From Rhodanobacter denitrificans (GTDB lineage Bacteria > Pseudomonadota > Gammaproteobacteria > Xanthomonadales > Rhodanobacteraceae): 64,000 bases of DNA. The notes below the pieces were generated by a model. The model did no database searches, was not told where the DNA came from, and worked only from the letters and a program-made list of their open reading frames with translations. How positions within the stretch are numbered: position 1 is the stretch's first letter; each line of letters begins with the position of its first letter. The position numbers were made by a program, and so were the translations under genes. Positions 1 to 8,965 of the stretch are shown here, in pieces. Location of the stretch: the NCBI RefSeq assembly GCF_003335105.1, contig NZ_QFWQ01000006.1:186001-250000 (forward strand), read 5' to 3'.

Positions 1-2
1 AT

Positions 3-491
3 TCCTACGACGCGACCCGCATGGGTGGTCCGGGCTGGGTGCTGGTCGGCGATGCATTCGCCTTTCTCGACCCGGTGTTTTCCTCCGGCGTGTACCTGGC
101 GATGGACGGTGCGGAGCGGGCCGCCGACATGGTCGATGCGGCCTTGCGCGAACCGCGGCGCGAACGTGCCCTGCTGCGACGGCTGGAGCGGCGCCAGCGC
201 AAGGGCATGGCACGCTTCGCGTTCTTTATCCACCGCTTCAACGGGCCGGTCATGCGGCAGATGCTCCGCTCGCCGCGCAACACCTGGCAACTGGAGCAGG
301 CGGTGATCTCGATGCTGGCTGGCGACCTGTTCGACACGCCGAAGGTGCTGCGGCGGCTGCAGCTGTTCAAGCTGGTCCACGCGATCAGCGTCCTGCGCGA
401 CTGGCGCCGCAGCCGCGCCGAACGCCGCGACCGCCTGGCTCAGGCCCGCGCGCCATTCACCGGCGGCGACTCGCCGCCGGACAAGGCCTGA
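3..491 (+). CDS. FAD-dependent oxidoreductase, halogenase-like (C-terminal part only)
   Basis: The gene runs in from the left edge; about 162 C-terminal residues are visible and the stop is at 489-491. A GDAFAFLDPVFSSGVYLA stretch (about residues 15-32 of the visible part) is the conserved second FAD-contact motif (GDAxxxxDPxxSxGv) of the tryptophan-halogenase / geranylgeranyl-reductase flavoprotein superfamily. The helical, Arg-rich tail fits the C-terminal domain of that group. The N-terminal Rossmann GxGxxG and any catalytic Lys lie outside the window, so halogenase activity cannot be judged. In Xanthomonadales such proteins are also found in aryl-polyene pigment clusters, but no other cluster gene is visible here. 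The family call is fairly secure and the substrate is unknown. Confidence 0.7.
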   Translation, partial: SYDATRMGGPGWVLVGDAFAFLDPVFSSGVYLAMDGAERAADMVDAALREPRRERALLRRLERRQRKGMARFAFFIHRFNGPVMRQMLRSPRNTWQLEQAVISMLAGDLFDTPKVLRRLQLFKLVHAISVLRDWRRSRAERRDRLAQARAPFTGGDSPPDKA

Positions 492-611
492 AGTGTGCTC
501 ACTCCCCTGCTTGAAGGGGAGGGGCGGGAAGGGGAGCTCTTGTGTCTTCAGGCAAGCCATCGACACTCGCCTGTCGCGCTAACATGCACGGTCTTCAACC
601 GAACGCGCACC

Positions 612-1244
612 ATGGCCAAGCTCTATTTCTATTACTCGGCGATGAATGCCGGCAAGACCACCACGCTGCTGCAGAGCGCGTACAACTACCACGAGCGCGG
701 CATGCGCACGCTGATCCTCACCCCGGCGCTGGACGACCGCTTCGGCGAGGGCGTGGTGGCCTCGCGGATCGGCCTCAAGGCGGCCGCGCGACGCTTCTCC
801 GGCGACGAGGACCTGCTGGCGCTGGTGGAGGCCGACATCGCCGTGCACGGCCCGCTGCACTGCGTGTTCGTCGACGAGGCGCAGTTCCTCGCCAAGGCGC
901 AGGTGTGGCAGCTCAGCGACGTGGTCGACCGGCTCGGCATCCCGGTGCTGGCGTTCGGCCTGCGCACCGATTTCCGCGGCGAGCTGTTCGAGGGCAGCAG
1001 CTACCTGCTGGCCTGGGCCGACGAGCTGCAGGAGATCAAGACGATCTGCCACACCGGGCGCAAGGCGACCATGGTGGTGCGCGTGGACGAGCACGGCCGC
1101 GCCGTCACCGACGGCCCGCAGGTTGAGATCGGCGGCAACGAACGCTATGTCTCGGTGAGCCGCGCCGAGTTCAAGAAGATCAGCGAGGGCCAGGGCCGCA
1201 TCGAGCTGCAGCAGACCGTGCTGCCGCTGGGCGAGCGCGAATGA
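612..1244 (+). CDS. tdk: Thymidine kinase (type II)
   Basis: Phosphorylates thymidine to dTMP with ATP in the cytosolic pyrimidine salvage pathway. The 210-residue product fits the family (about 190-210). It has a P-loop AMNAGKTT near residues 10-17, a VFVDEAQF box with the catalytic Glu at about residue 89, and a lasso region [11 protein letters not shown] near 144-154. ATG 612 is chosen because MAKLYFYYS aligns with the family start; the open frame extends upstream to 495 but reads as non-coding. Type II kinases usually bind structural zinc with four Cys. Here the CxxC of the lasso is reduced to one Cys (C146, with Gly at the partner position) and the later YVSVC site reads YVSVS, so the zinc site seems lost. 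Confidence 0.93.
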   Translation: MAKLYFYYSAMNAGKTTTLLQSAYNYHERGMRTLILTPALDDRFGEGVVASRIGLKAAARRFSGDEDLLALVEADIAVHGPLHCVFVDEAQFLAKAQVWQLSDVVDRLGIPVLAFGLRTDFRGELFEGSSYLLAWADELQEIKTICHTGRKATMVVRVDEHGRAVTDGPQVEIGGNERYVSVSRAEFKKISEGQGRIELQQTVLPLGERE

Positions 1245-1266
1245 ACCGAGCCACCAAGGAATCCGC

Positions 1267-2037
1267 ATGAGCGAAGCCACTCCCCCCGCCAGCTGGCCGC
1301 GGCCGTACTGGCAACCCGGCGAAGACGAGGCGGTGCTGCAGTTCTACGTGTTCGGCAAGTTCGAGCCGGAGCTGCTGATCCCGTCGCCGCGCTACGGCAG
1401 CCCCGGCCTGCCCGCGGGCGTGGGGATCCAGCGCTTCCAGAACGCCGTGCTGCGCCAGTGGGAGGGCTATCCGCTGAACGGCGAACTGGGCCGGCTGATC
1501 AGGGAAGACACGCCCGGAGCGTACGAGGAGGCGCGCATCGCGCCCGAGGTGCTGGTGGTGCGTGGCGTGCTCAAGGACGGCGCCAGCCTCGACTACCTGC
1601 GCGACACGCTGGGCGTGCTGGCCGGCATGCTCGACGTGGGCGGTACCGCGATCCTCGACCCGCAGATCCTCACCCTGTTCGACGCCGACCACTGGCGCCG
1701 TCACTACCTGGTCAGGGACGGTGCACCGCCGCGCCACCACGTGCTGATCCTGCGCAGCGGCGAGGAGGCTGCCGACCGCTCGTGGATCCACACCCGCGGC
1801 ATGCGCAAGTTCGGCCGCCCGGACCTCAGCCTGCGCCACGTGCCCGAGCGGGACATCGACCGCGCCGGCGTGCTGTGCGAGAAACTGGTGGAGCTGCTGT
1901 CGCTGGGCGCGCACTTCAACGCCGGCCAGCAGCTCGACGTCGACGGCATCCCCGGCGGCCTGGTGGCTCAGCCGGGCGGCAGCCTCGACGACCCGGAGTT
2001 CAACAACACCCACGTGGAGTTCCGCTGGCCGGAGTGA
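1267..2037 (+). CDS. Conserved hypothetical protein, 256 aa
   Basis: A soluble 256-residue protein without signal peptide or membrane segment. It starts 22 nt after tdk on the same strand and may be co-transcribed with it. Visible features are an N-terminal hydrophobic/aromatic segment (LQFYVFGKFEPELLIPSP), a predicted alpha/beta middle, and a conserved-looking SWIHTRGMRKFGRPDLSLRHV stretch around residues 177-197, followed by a C-terminal FNNTHVEFRW. The HTRG...FGRPDL pattern recalls uncharacterised DUF4261-type proteins, but I could not check this and assign no function. The codon composition matches its neighbours, so it is a real gene. Confidence 0.75.
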   Translation: MSEATPPASWPRPYWQPGEDEAVLQFYVFGKFEPELLIPSPRYGSPGLPAGVGIQRFQNAVLRQWEGYPLNGELGRLIREDTPGAYEEARIAPEVLVVRGVLKDGASLDYLRDTLGVLAGMLDVGGTAILDPQILTLFDADHWRRHYLVRDGAPPRHHVLILRSGEEAADRSWIHTRGMRKFGRPDLSLRHVPERDIDRAGVLCEKLVELLSLGAHFNAGQQLDVDGIPGGLVAQPGGSLDDPEFNNTHVEFRWPE

Positions 2038-2085
2038 GTCGTGACACATCTCCGCTGGCGCGCCGTGCTATGGCGTCCAGCTTGG

Positions 2086-2164
2086 GTAGGGCGGGTACCG
2101 GCCGCCGCACGTGTCCAGGCGCACGGTAACGGATCGGAAGGCCGGCGGCCCATGCCCGCCCTAC
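2086..2164. repeat. REP-like imperfect inverted repeat
   Basis: Two inverted arms of about 20 bp (2086-2107 and 2141-2164) share GTAGGGCGGG and GGCCGCCG blocks, separated by 33 nt. The repeat lies between convergent genes (hypothetical ending at 2037, mutM ending at 2187). It resembles the extragenic palindromes common in Xanthomonadales. There is no T-run, so it is not a typical intrinsic terminator. Confidence 0.6.
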
Positions 2165-2186
2165 GGTCACGGCAGGTCCGTGGCCC

Positions 2187-3014
2187 TCAACGCTGACAGT
2201 GCGGGCACCAGAACGTGGAGCGCTGCCCCAGTGTGACCTGCCGGATCGGCGTGCCGCAGACGTGGCACGGTTCGCCGGTGCGGCCGTAGACCATCAGTTC
2301 GCGGAAGAAGTAGCCGGGTGCGCCGTCGGGGTTGAGGAAGTCGCGCAGGGTGGTGCCGCCGCGCTCGATGGCCCAGGCCAGCAAGCGTTTCACCTCCGCG
2401 GCCAGGCGTGCGTAGCGTACCCGCGACACGCTGCCGGCGGGCTTGCGCGGGTCGATGCCGGCGCGGAACAGCGCCTCGCTGGCATAGATGTTGCCCACGC
2501 CGACGACCACGGCGTTGTCCATCAGGAACAGCTTCACCGCCGCCGTGCGGCCGCGCGAGCGATGCCACAGCAGGTCGCCGTCGAAGGCGTCGGTGAGCGG
2601 CTCGGGGCCGAGCCCGGCGAGCAGCTCGTGGGTGGTGCCGGGCGGCTGCCACAGCAGGCAGCCGAAGCGGCGCGGGTCGGTGAAGCGCAGGATGCGTGGC
2701 GCCTGCGCGTTCGTGCGTTCCAGCGCGATGTCGACATGGTCGTGCCGGCCCACCGGCGCATCCGGCGGCAGCACGCGCAGCACGCCGCTCATGCCAAGGT
2801 GCAGCAGCGCACTGCCGGCTTTCGTGTGCAGCAGCAGGTACTTCGCGCGGCGTTCCACCGCGTCGATGCGCTGGCCGGGCAGCAGTGTCGTGATCTCCGG
2901 CGGAATCGGCCAGCGCAGGTCGGGCCGGCGCAGGGTCACGCCAGTGACGCGGCGGCCGACCAGATACGGCGCGATGCCGCGGCGGGTGGTTTCGACTTCG
3001 GGCAGTTCGGGCAA
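2187..3014 (-). CDS. mutM: Formamidopyrimidine-DNA glycosylase
   Basis: A bifunctional DNA glycosylase/AP lyase that removes 8-oxoguanine and FaPy lesions in base-excision repair. The protein (275 aa) begins [10 protein letters not shown], where Pro2 is the catalytic nucleophile and Glu3 the acid. The only start giving this terminus is a TTG codon at 3014-3012; no ATG or GTG is available nearby, which points to weak initiation. A conserved Lys in the region before GMSGVLRV, the [17 protein letters not shown] helix, and a C-terminal zinc finger (CHVCG ... CPHCQ, CX2C-X16-CX2C) complete the family signature. It is the last gene after the ABC/GldG-like genes, 16 nt from the preceding stop, so it is probably transcribed with them. 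Confidence 0.97.
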   Translation of the reverse strand: MPELPEVETTRRGIAPYLVGRRVTGVTLRRPDLRWPIPPEITTLLPGQRIDAVERRAKYLLLHTKAGSALLHLGMSGVLRVLPPDAPVGRHDHVDIALERTNAQAPRILRFTDPRRFGCLLWQPPGTTHELLAGLGPEPLTDAFDGDLLWHRSRGRTAAVKLFLMDNAVVVGVGNIYASEALFRAGIDPRKPAGSVSRVRYARLAAEVKRLLAWAIERGGTTLRDFLNPDGAPGYFFRELMVYGRTGEPCHVCGTPIRQVTLGQRSTFWCPHCQR

Positions 3015-3030
3015 GGCGTGATCCCGCGGC

Positions 3031-3522
3031 TCAGTGCAGCTCGGTGGTCGCCGTCGCCGGCGAGCGCGGCATGTAGCGCGACGATACCAGCGCGATGCGC
3101 TGGCCCACGCGCACGTAATGTTGCGGCCCGGTGACCGAGCTTTCGCCGAATTCCAGCGCCTGCCCATCCAGCACCAGCAGCGCCCGCGGTGGCGCCAGCC
3201 CGATCTTCGCCGGCTCGAAATCGCTGGCCGGGCGCCAGCTCAGCACGGGCGCCACGGCGGTGTCGGCGAGGTCGTTGAGCCGGGCGTCGACGGCGCGTGT
3301 CGGAGTGCCGTCGGTGCGCCACCAGTGGCCGTCGCGCTTTTCGTAGTGCAGGGTCGGCGCACCGGGCAGGGTCAGCACGATGCGGCTGATGCCGGCCGGG
3401 TCGAGCGTGGTGAGGTTGCCGGTTTCATGGCGGGCGTCGCGCAGCCATTGCCAGCCGGCCAGTGACGACAAGGCCAGTACGGCGAGCAACAGGAGCAGGC
3501 GCTGGCGGGTGGCGCGTTTCAT
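3031..3522 (-). CDS. Membrane-anchored DUF4340-like protein of the ABC/GldG-type cluster
   Basis: A 163-residue protein with one N-terminal hydrophobic segment (about residues 8-25, after the basic MKRATRQR) and a periplasmic remainder. The body has a repeated beta pattern ([25 protein letters not shown] and [17 protein letters not shown]) typical of the uncharacterised DUF4340 proteins that accompany GldF/GldG-like ABC systems. It starts 3 nt after the stop of the GldG-like gene, so it is in the same operon. Its role in the complex is unknown. The family call rests on context and general pattern. Confidence 0.7.
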   Translation of the reverse strand: MKRATRQRLLLLLAVLALSSLAGWQWLRDARHETGNLTTLDPAGISRIVLTLPGAPTLHYEKRDGHWWRTDGTPTRAVDARLNDLADTAVAPVLSWRPASDFEPAKIGLAPPRALLVLDGQALEFGESSVTGPQHYVRVGQRIALVSSRYMPRSPATATTELH

Positions 3523-3525
3523 CGC

Positions 3526-4881
3526 TCAGCGCCGCCGCCGGCGCCAAGCGATCAGGCCGCCGCTCAGCAGCAGCAACAGCGGCAGCACGACCAGGAAGCC
3601 GAGGCTCAGCGCATTCAAGCCAGCCTGCGAGATCTCCAGCAGCCGGTCCGGCGCGCCGCGCGGCGGCAGCTGGACGAGCTTGTCGTCGCCGAGCAGCCAG
3701 TCGAACACGCGCTCGCCCAGCGCGCGGTTGCCGCCGTTGCCGAGGAAGGTGTTGGAGAGGAAGTCGCCGTCGCCGATCACCACCGCGCGCTGCTCGCTCT
3801 TGTCCGGGCTGGGCGACAAGCGGCTCAGCGCGAAGCCGAAGTCCAGCGGGCCCTTCAGTTCGCCGGCGTCGGCGTCGTAGCGGATGTCCGAGGGCTTGCT
3901 GTTGTCGATCGGCTGGAACTCGGTCCAGCTCTGCGCGCCGGAGCGCAGGAACGGCTTGGCCGCCCAGTCGCCCTGCGCCAGCTGGGCCAGCGCCGAGGCC
4001 TGCGGGAACAGCGTGGTCAAGGTGAAGCCGCGGGTGATCGCTTGCGGCGGGTAGCTGCCCAGCGCGATCAGGCGAGGGTCGTGCAGGCCCAGCGCGGCGC
4101 CGGAACCATCGACCAGCACGCCCGGCAGCACGCGCACGCCGAGCGCGGCGGCCAGCGGATCGAGGCCGAGGTCGTCATTCGACGGCTCGCTCAGCCACAG
4201 CAGGTTGCCGCCGTTCTGCACGTAGGCGACCAGCGCCTGCACCGCGCCCGGCGGCAGCGCAAGGGTCGGGCTGGCCAGCACCACCAGGTCGGTGTGTTCG
4301 GGCACCGCGCCGACTTGGGCGAAGTTCAGCGGCACCGCGCGCATGCCGCGCGCCTCCAGCTGCGTGATGAAGGTGCCGAGGTCAGCGTTGGCCTGGCCGT
4401 CGGCGCGCCGTTCGCCGTCGCCGGTGACGAAGGCGACGATGCGGTCGCTGCCGCGCAGCAGCCGTTCCAGCGCATTGGTGAGGCTGCGCTCGGACAGCTC
4501 GTCCAGACGCTGCTCGCGATCCCTGTAGTGCAGGATCAATGCGCCGTCGACGGTGATGCCCAGCTCGCGCATCTTCGCCGGGTCCAGCTGCGGATCGACG
4601 AAGCGCAGCGTGAGGTCGCTCTTCACCGCCTGGTAGCGCTGCAGGAAGCCGGCCACGGTCTGCCGCAGGTTGCCCTGCGGGTTGGCGTAGCTGACGATTT
4701 CCACCGGGCCGTCGAAGCGAGCCAGCACCGCGCGGCTTTCCGCCGACAGGCTGGTGCGGCCGTTCGCGGTCCAGTCGGCCTGGTGCGCGTAGCGCGTGCT
4801 GAGGTAGCCGATCGCCGCGGTCGCCAGCACCAGCAGCAGCGCGAACAGCCAGCCGTCCAGACGTCTGAATAGATTTCGCAT
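3526..4881 (-). CDS. GldG-like ABC-system auxiliary protein
   Basis: A 451-residue protein with a TM segment near residues 11-28 and a second TM near 425-445 followed by RRRRR. Between them is a large periplasmic domain (GldG / DUF4350-like) with typical segments: VEIVSYANPQGNLRQTV, LVVLASPTLALPPGAVQALVAYVQNGGNLLWLSEP and RAVVIGDGDFLSN. Its ATG overlaps the stop of the permease gene as TGATG, so translation is coupled. In Bacteroidota GldAFG supports gliding; outside that phylum homologous clusters are widespread with unknown cargo. A gliding role should not be inferred here. Confidence 0.85.
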   Translation of the reverse strand: MRNLFRRLDGWLFALLLVLATAAIGYLSTRYAHQADWTANGRTSLSAESRAVLARFDGPVEIVSYANPQGNLRQTVAGFLQRYQAVKSDLTLRFVDPQLDPAKMRELGITVDGALILHYRDREQRLDELSERSLTNALERLLRGSDRIVAFVTGDGERRADGQANADLGTFITQLEARGMRAVPLNFAQVGAVPEHTDLVVLASPTLALPPGAVQALVAYVQNGGNLLWLSEPSNDDLGLDPLAAALGVRVLPGVLVDGSGAALGLHDPRLIALGSYPPQAITRGFTLTTLFPQASALAQLAQGDWAAKPFLRSGAQSWTEFQPIDNSKPSDIRYDADAGELKGPLDFGFALSRLSPSPDKSEQRAVVIGDGDFLSNTFLGNGGNRALGERVFDWLLGDDKLVQLPPRGAPDRLLEISQAGLNALSLGFLVVLPLLLLLSGGLIAWRRRRR

Positions 4882-5651
4882 CAGCTGCGCTCCCGGTCGG
4901 CGTCGAGCCGGCGCGTGGCCAGCGCCAGCGCCAGCACGATCAGCAGCGCGAACCAGACGATATCGGTGCTTGACACCAAGCCGCGCAGCAGCGGCTGCAG
5001 GTGCGTGCTCATCGCCAGCCAGTTGATCGCGCCGCCGTTGACGCCGGCCATCTGCGCGCCCAGGTTCACGCTCCACAGCGCCAGCGCGATCACCAGCGCG
5101 GCGGCGGCGGCCAGCGCCGGATGCGAGGCGAAACTCGAACAGGCCACGCCGACCGCGCCCAGCGCCGCCAGCATCAGCGCCAGGCCCAGCGTAGCGGCGG
5201 CCAGCTTGCCCCAGTCGAAGTGGGTGGCGTGCATCAGCGTCAGCGGCATCGCCAGGGTCAGCACCAGCCAGAGCAGCAGCCAGCCCAGCACCGCCAGGTA
5301 CTTGCCCAGCACGATGCGCCAGGCCGGCACGCCCGCGGCGAACAACAGCGGGAGGGTACCGTTGCGACGCTCGCCGGCGAGCGTTGACATGGTGAGCAGC
5401 GGCACCACCAGGAACGCCAGCTGGGCCAGCTGGGCCAGCAGCGGCACGCCGACGAGGTCGGTGAAGCCGGGGCCGTCCGGCAGTGCGGCACGCTGGATCT
5501 GCCCGGCCAGGAAGCCGCCCAGCAGCAGGGTGAAGTTCCACGCCAGCCAGGCCAGGGTCAGCGCCGCCAGCACCCAGGCCAGCGGGCGCACCAGCAGCCG
5601 GCGCCATTCCAGTCGCGTCACGGCGACGGTGTTCGCGAAAGCGTGGCTCAT
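4881..5651 (-). CDS. ABC transporter permease (GldF/ABC-2 type)
   Basis: A 256-residue integral membrane protein with six predicted TM segments, including LVRPLAWVLAALTLAWLAW, LAQLAFLVVPLLTMSTL and the C-terminal IVWFALLIVLALALATRR. The TLAGERRNGTLPLLFAAGVPAWRIVLGKYLA segment is the cytoplasmic coupling region typical of ABC-2 permeases. Start ATG 5651 overlaps the ATPase stop as ATGA, and its own stop overlaps the GldG-like start, so the three genes form one coupled unit. The substrate is unknown. Confidence 0.88.
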   Translation of the reverse strand: MSHAFANTVAVTRLEWRRLLVRPLAWVLAALTLAWLAWNFTLLLGGFLAGQIQRAALPDGPGFTDLVGVPLLAQLAQLAFLVVPLLTMSTLAGERRNGTLPLLFAAGVPAWRIVLGKYLAVLGWLLLWLVLTLAMPLTLMHATHFDWGKLAAATLGLALMLAALGAVGVACSSFASHPALAAAAALVIALALWSVNLGAQMAGVNGGAINWLAMSTHLQPLLRGLVSSTDIVWFALLIVLALALATRRLDADRERS

Positions 5652-6412
5652 GCGGCGCGCGCCGGTTCGGTGCCGCCGTTCATCGCGATGCCGAAGAAGG
5701 TCTTCTCCAGTGCGGCGTGGTCGTCGGGGCGCACCGGGCCATCGTGACGCAGCGTGCCTTCGTGCAGGATCGCCACGCGATCGCACACCGCGGTGACTTC
5801 GGCCAGCAGGTGGGTGGACAGGATCACCGCGGTGCCGGCCGCGGCCTGCTCGCGGATCAGCGTGCGCAGCGCGGCGACCTGCACCGGATCGAGCGCATTG
5901 GCCGGCTCGTCGAGTACCAGCAAGGCGGGGCGGTGCAGCAGCGCGCAGGCCAGGCCGAGGCGCTGGCGCTGGCCCTGCGACAGCACGCCGGCCAGGCGCC
6001 GGGCCAGCGGTTGCAGTTCCAGCCGCTCGATGATGGCGGTACGCGCCTGGCGCAGCGTGGCGCCGTTCAATCCGCGCAGGCGGCCGTGCGCGTCGAGATG
6101 CTCCTCGACGCTGAGTTCGGCCCACACCGGTGCGCGTTCCGGCAGCCAGCCGATCTGCGTGCGGGCCCGTTCCGGGTGCTCCAGGAAATCCTCGCCGTTC
6201 AGCTCGATGTCGCCGCTGTCGGGCTTGAGCGCACCGGCGATCATCGAGAGGGTGGTGGATTTGCCGGCGCCGTTCACGCCGAGCAGTCCCATCACCTGGC
6301 CGGCTTGCAGCTCCAGGCTGAGATCCTGCACGGCGGCGCGGGCGGCACGGCGGCGGCTGAGCCGTTGCAGGCGCAGGACGTTTCGGGGTGGGTCGGAAAT
6401 GCGCGGGGTCAT
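5648..6412 (-). CDS. ABC transporter ATP-binding protein (GldA-like)
   Basis: A 254-residue nucleotide-binding subunit. Walker A GVNGAGKST is near residues 45-53, the signature reads LSQGQRQRLGLA (about 144-155), Walker B is LLVLDEPANALDP, and the switch His lies in ILSTHLLAEV. It belongs to the ABC-2/DrrA-type ATPase group that pairs with GldF-like permeases. It is the first gene of a five-gene minus-strand unit (ATPase, permease, GldG-like, DUF4340-like, mutM). The 172-bp gap to the divergent desaturase gene must hold its promoter. Confidence 0.92.
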   Translation of the reverse strand: MTPRISDPPRNVLRLQRLSRRRAARAAVQDLSLELQAGQVMGLLGVNGAGKSTTLSMIAGALKPDSGDIELNGEDFLEHPERARTQIGWLPERAPVWAELSVEEHLDAHGRLRGLNGATLRQARTAIIERLELQPLARRLAGVLSQGQRQRLGLACALLHRPALLVLDEPANALDPVQVAALRTLIREQAAAGTAVILSTHLLAEVTAVCDRVAILHEGTLRHDGPVRPDDHAALEKTFFGIAMNGGTEPARAA

Positions 6413-6584
6413 TGCTTGATTGTCACGGCGCCCCCATCGTTAGACAACAGGCGCAGGTCGCGGGCGTGGATAACGTCGCCTTAGCGACCTGCTCTTGACC
6501 AGCTGCTACCATTTGTGGTTCGCCGTGCTGGCGGGTATGGAAACCCCCGATCTACACTGCGCCATCCCTCACCCGGTGCCTTCC

Positions 6585-7778
6585 ATGCTCGACGCTGTAC
6601 TCAATTTCCTGAACGACGGTCTCACCGGCGCAAGCTGGGGCCAGATGCTGGTCTACATGCTGGTCGTGACCCAGCTCACCATCTTCACGGTGACGCTGTA
6701 CCTGCATCGCAGCCAGACCCATCGCGGCGTGGACTTTCACCCTGCGCTGGCGCACTTCTTCCGCTTCTGGGGCTGGCTGACCACCGGCATGGTCACCCGC
6801 GAGTGGGTGGCGGTGCATCGCAAGCACCACGCCAAGGTCGAGACCACGGAAGACCCGCACAGCCCGATGATCTACGGCATCAAGAAGGTGTTCTGGGATG
6901 GCGTCTCGCTGTACCGCGATGCCTGCGAGTCGAAGCAGGACATGGAGCAGTACGGTCGCGGCACCCCGGACGACTGGGTCGAGCACAACGTCTACGGCGC
7001 GCACCCGTATTGGGGGCCGACCCTGATGCTGCTGATCGACCTCGCCCTGTTCGGCGTGATCGGCGCCGCGCTGTGGGCGGTGCAGATGGTATGGATCCCG
7101 TTCTGGGCCGCCGGCTTCGTCAACGGCATCGGACACTGGGCCGGCTACCGCAATTTCGAGAGCGCCGACACCGCGCGCAACCTGATCCCGTGGGGCTTCT
7201 GGATCGGCGGTGAAGAGCTGCACAACAATCATCACGCCTTCCCGAGCTCGGCCAAGTTCGCCCTGCGCAAGTGGGAGTTCGACATCGGCTGGGCGGCGAT
7301 CTGCGGCTTGCGTGCGGTCGGCCTGGCCAAGGTGCTGCGCGTGGCACCGTCGCTGGACGTGCGCCCGAACGTGCGCCTGCCGGATGCCGATACGCTCAAG
7401 GCCGTGCTGACCCATCGCTTCCAGGCGATGACCGACTACTACCGCGGCGTGATCCTGCCGACCATCGGTGACGAGGCGCAGCACGCCGGCGAGAGCATCA
7501 AATCGATGCCGCGCCGCGTGCGCCTGGCATTGGCCGACGGCGGCCGCTGGCTGGACAACGAAGGCCGCGACCGCATGCAGGCCGTGCTTGCGCGGCGCCC
7601 GACGCTGAAGACCGTGTGCGACTTCCGTACCCGTCTGGCGGCTTTGATGGAGCAGCGCGGTGCCGAGCAGGCACTGAAGGGCCTGCAGCAGTGGATCCAC
7701 GAAGCCGAGGAAAGCGGCATCCGCGCCCTGCAGGAGTTCGCGCAGCGGCTGAAGGGTTACAGCGTCACGACAGCTTGA
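6585..7778 (+). CDS. Membrane fatty-acid (acyl-CoA type) desaturase
   Basis: A 397-residue di-iron membrane desaturase that introduces a cis double bond into acyl chains. The three His boxes are HRSQTH (41-46), HRKHH (78-82) and HNNHH (213-217). Hydrophobic segments around residues 20-40, 55-70 and 140-170 place it in the inner membrane. ATG 6585 is preferred because the first histidine box then sits at the usual distance. The open frame starts upstream at 6495, but that stretch is not protein-like. The about 100 residues after the last box (repeated Arg/Lys/Ala helices) form a cytosolic tail longer than in minimal delta-9 enzymes. A strong terminator follows. Confidence 0.92.
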   Translation: MLDAVLNFLNDGLTGASWGQMLVYMLVVTQLTIFTVTLYLHRSQTHRGVDFHPALAHFFRFWGWLTTGMVTREWVAVHRKHHAKVETTEDPHSPMIYGIKKVFWDGVSLYRDACESKQDMEQYGRGTPDDWVEHNVYGAHPYWGPTLMLLIDLALFGVIGAALWAVQMVWIPFWAAGFVNGIGHWAGYRNFESADTARNLIPWGFWIGGEELHNNHHAFPSSAKFALRKWEFDIGWAAICGLRAVGLAKVLRVAPSLDVRPNVRLPDADTLKAVLTHRFQAMTDYYRGVILPTIGDEAQHAGESIKSMPRRVRLALADGGRWLDNEGRDRMQAVLARRPTLKTVCDFRTRLAALMEQRGAEQALKGLQQWIHEAEESGIRALQEFAQRLKGYSVTTA

Positions 7779-7800
7779 TCGTCGCGACACAGCTTCCGGC

Positions 7801-7830
7801 AAAACCCGCCCTTCGGCGGGTTTTGTTTTT
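7801..7830 (+). terminator. Rho-independent terminator after the desaturase gene
   Basis: A 10-bp perfect stem (AAAACCCGCC / GGCGGGTTTT) with a CTTC loop is followed by GTTTTT, 22 nt after the desaturase stop. This is a textbook intrinsic terminator for plus-strand transcription and separates the gene from the next reading frame. Confidence 0.9.
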
Positions 7831-7852
7831 CTGAAGGCTTCGGGGGAAGGGG

Positions 7853-8965
7853 ATGGCCTTGCGCGTGGTGCTGATCGGTGCCGCAGGCGTGTTCGGTTCG
7901 CGGATTGCGGCGCGGCTGGCCGGCGACCCCCGCTTCCAGCTCATTCTCGCCGGTCGCCGGCAGGCTGGCTTGCTGGCACTGCGCGAAGATCTGGGCGGTC
8001 CGGCCGTGCAACTGGCCACGCTGGACGTGACGGCGGATCGCCTCGGCGGCGCGCTGGCGGAGCTGCAGCCGCAGCTGGTGATCCACGCCGCCGGCCCGTT
8101 CCAGGCACAGGACTATCGGGTGGCCGAGGCCTGCCTGGCTTGCGGCAGCCACTATGTCGACCTCGCCGACGGCCGCGATTTCGTGGCCGGCATGCGGCAT
8201 CTTGATGCACGCGCGAAAGCCGCGGGCCGCCTGCTGGTCAGCGGCGCGTCCACCGTGCCTGCACTCAGCAGCGCGGTGGTGGACGGGCTGCTTACGCGCT
8301 TCGCCGCGCTGGACATCATCGAGCACGCGATCAGCCCCGGCAACCGCACGCCGCGCGGCGACGCCACGGTGGCGGCGATCCTCGGCTACTGCGGCCGGCC
8401 GCTGCGCGTGTGGCGCGATGGCCGCTGGCAGCAGGGTCGCGGCTGGATGTCGACGCGCCGGCAGGCGTTTCCGTTCGGCCGGCGCTGGGTCGGCCTGTGC
8501 GACGTGCCGGATCTGGAGCTGTTCCCCGCGCGCTATCCCGGCGTGCGCACGGTGGCGTTCCGCGCCGGGCTGGAACTGAAGCGCCTGCACTTCGGCACGC
8601 TCGCTGCGGCGTGGCTGGTGCGGCTGGGGCTGCTGCGCGACCTGGCCCGGCATGCGCCGCGCCTGCGCCGGATCAGCGAGTGGTTCCTCGCTGCCGGCAG
8701 CGACGTGGGCGGCATGGTGGTGGAGCTGGCCGGACGCGATTTGCAGGGCGGACTGTTGCGATTGCGCTGGTCGCTGAGCGCGGCGCAAGGCGATGGTCCG
8801 CAGATCCCCGCCACGCCGGCGGTGGTGCTGGCGCGCAAGCTTGCCGATGGCGAATTGTCTGCGCGGGGCGCCATGCCGTGCATGGGTCTGTTCACGCTGG
8901 ACGAGGCACTGGCCGCGCTCGACGGTTTCGCGGTCGGGACGCAACTGGACACGCTCACGGCATGA
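7853..8965 (+). CDS. Saccharopine dehydrogenase-like NAD(P)-binding protein
   Basis: A 370-residue protein with an N-terminal Rossmann fold (VVLIGAAGVFGSRIAARLA, residues 5-23), then a conserved HAAGPFQAQDYRVAEACLACGSHYVDLADG region typical of the saccharopine dehydrogenase / trans-acting enoyl reductase superfamily. The actual substrate is unknown. It starts 22 nt after the desaturase terminator. Its last 11 bp overlap the end of the convergent DCC-family gene, an unusual 3'-3' overlap. Confidence 0.82.
   Translation: MALRVVLIGAAGVFGSRIAARLAGDPRFQLILAGRRQAGLLALREDLGGPAVQLATLDVTADRLGGALAELQPQLVIHAAGPFQAQDYRVAEACLACGSHYVDLADGRDFVAGMRHLDARAKAAGRLLVSGASTVPALSSAVVDGLLTRFAALDIIEHAISPGNRTPRGDATVAAILGYCGRPLRVWRDGRWQQGRGWMSTRRQAFPFGRRWVGLCDVPDLELFPARYPGVRTVAFRAGLELKRLHFGTLAAAWLVRLGLLRDLARHAPRLRRISEWFLAAGSDVGGMVVELAGRDLQGGLLRLRWSLSAAQGDGPQIPATPAVVLARKLADGELSARGAMPCMGLFTLDEALAALDGFAVGTQLDTLTA

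Noticed and set aside
492-560. Hairpin of CTCCCCT/AGGGGAG type after the flavoprotein gene, considered as a terminator
   Set aside because: No T-run follows in the plus direction, and the repeated AGGGGAG copies make several alternative pairings. It may be a short REP, but support is thin.
5648-6412. GldA-like cluster read as evidence for gliding motility
   Set aside because: Homologous ABC clusters are widespread outside Bacteroidota, and no other gld or spr gene is visible.
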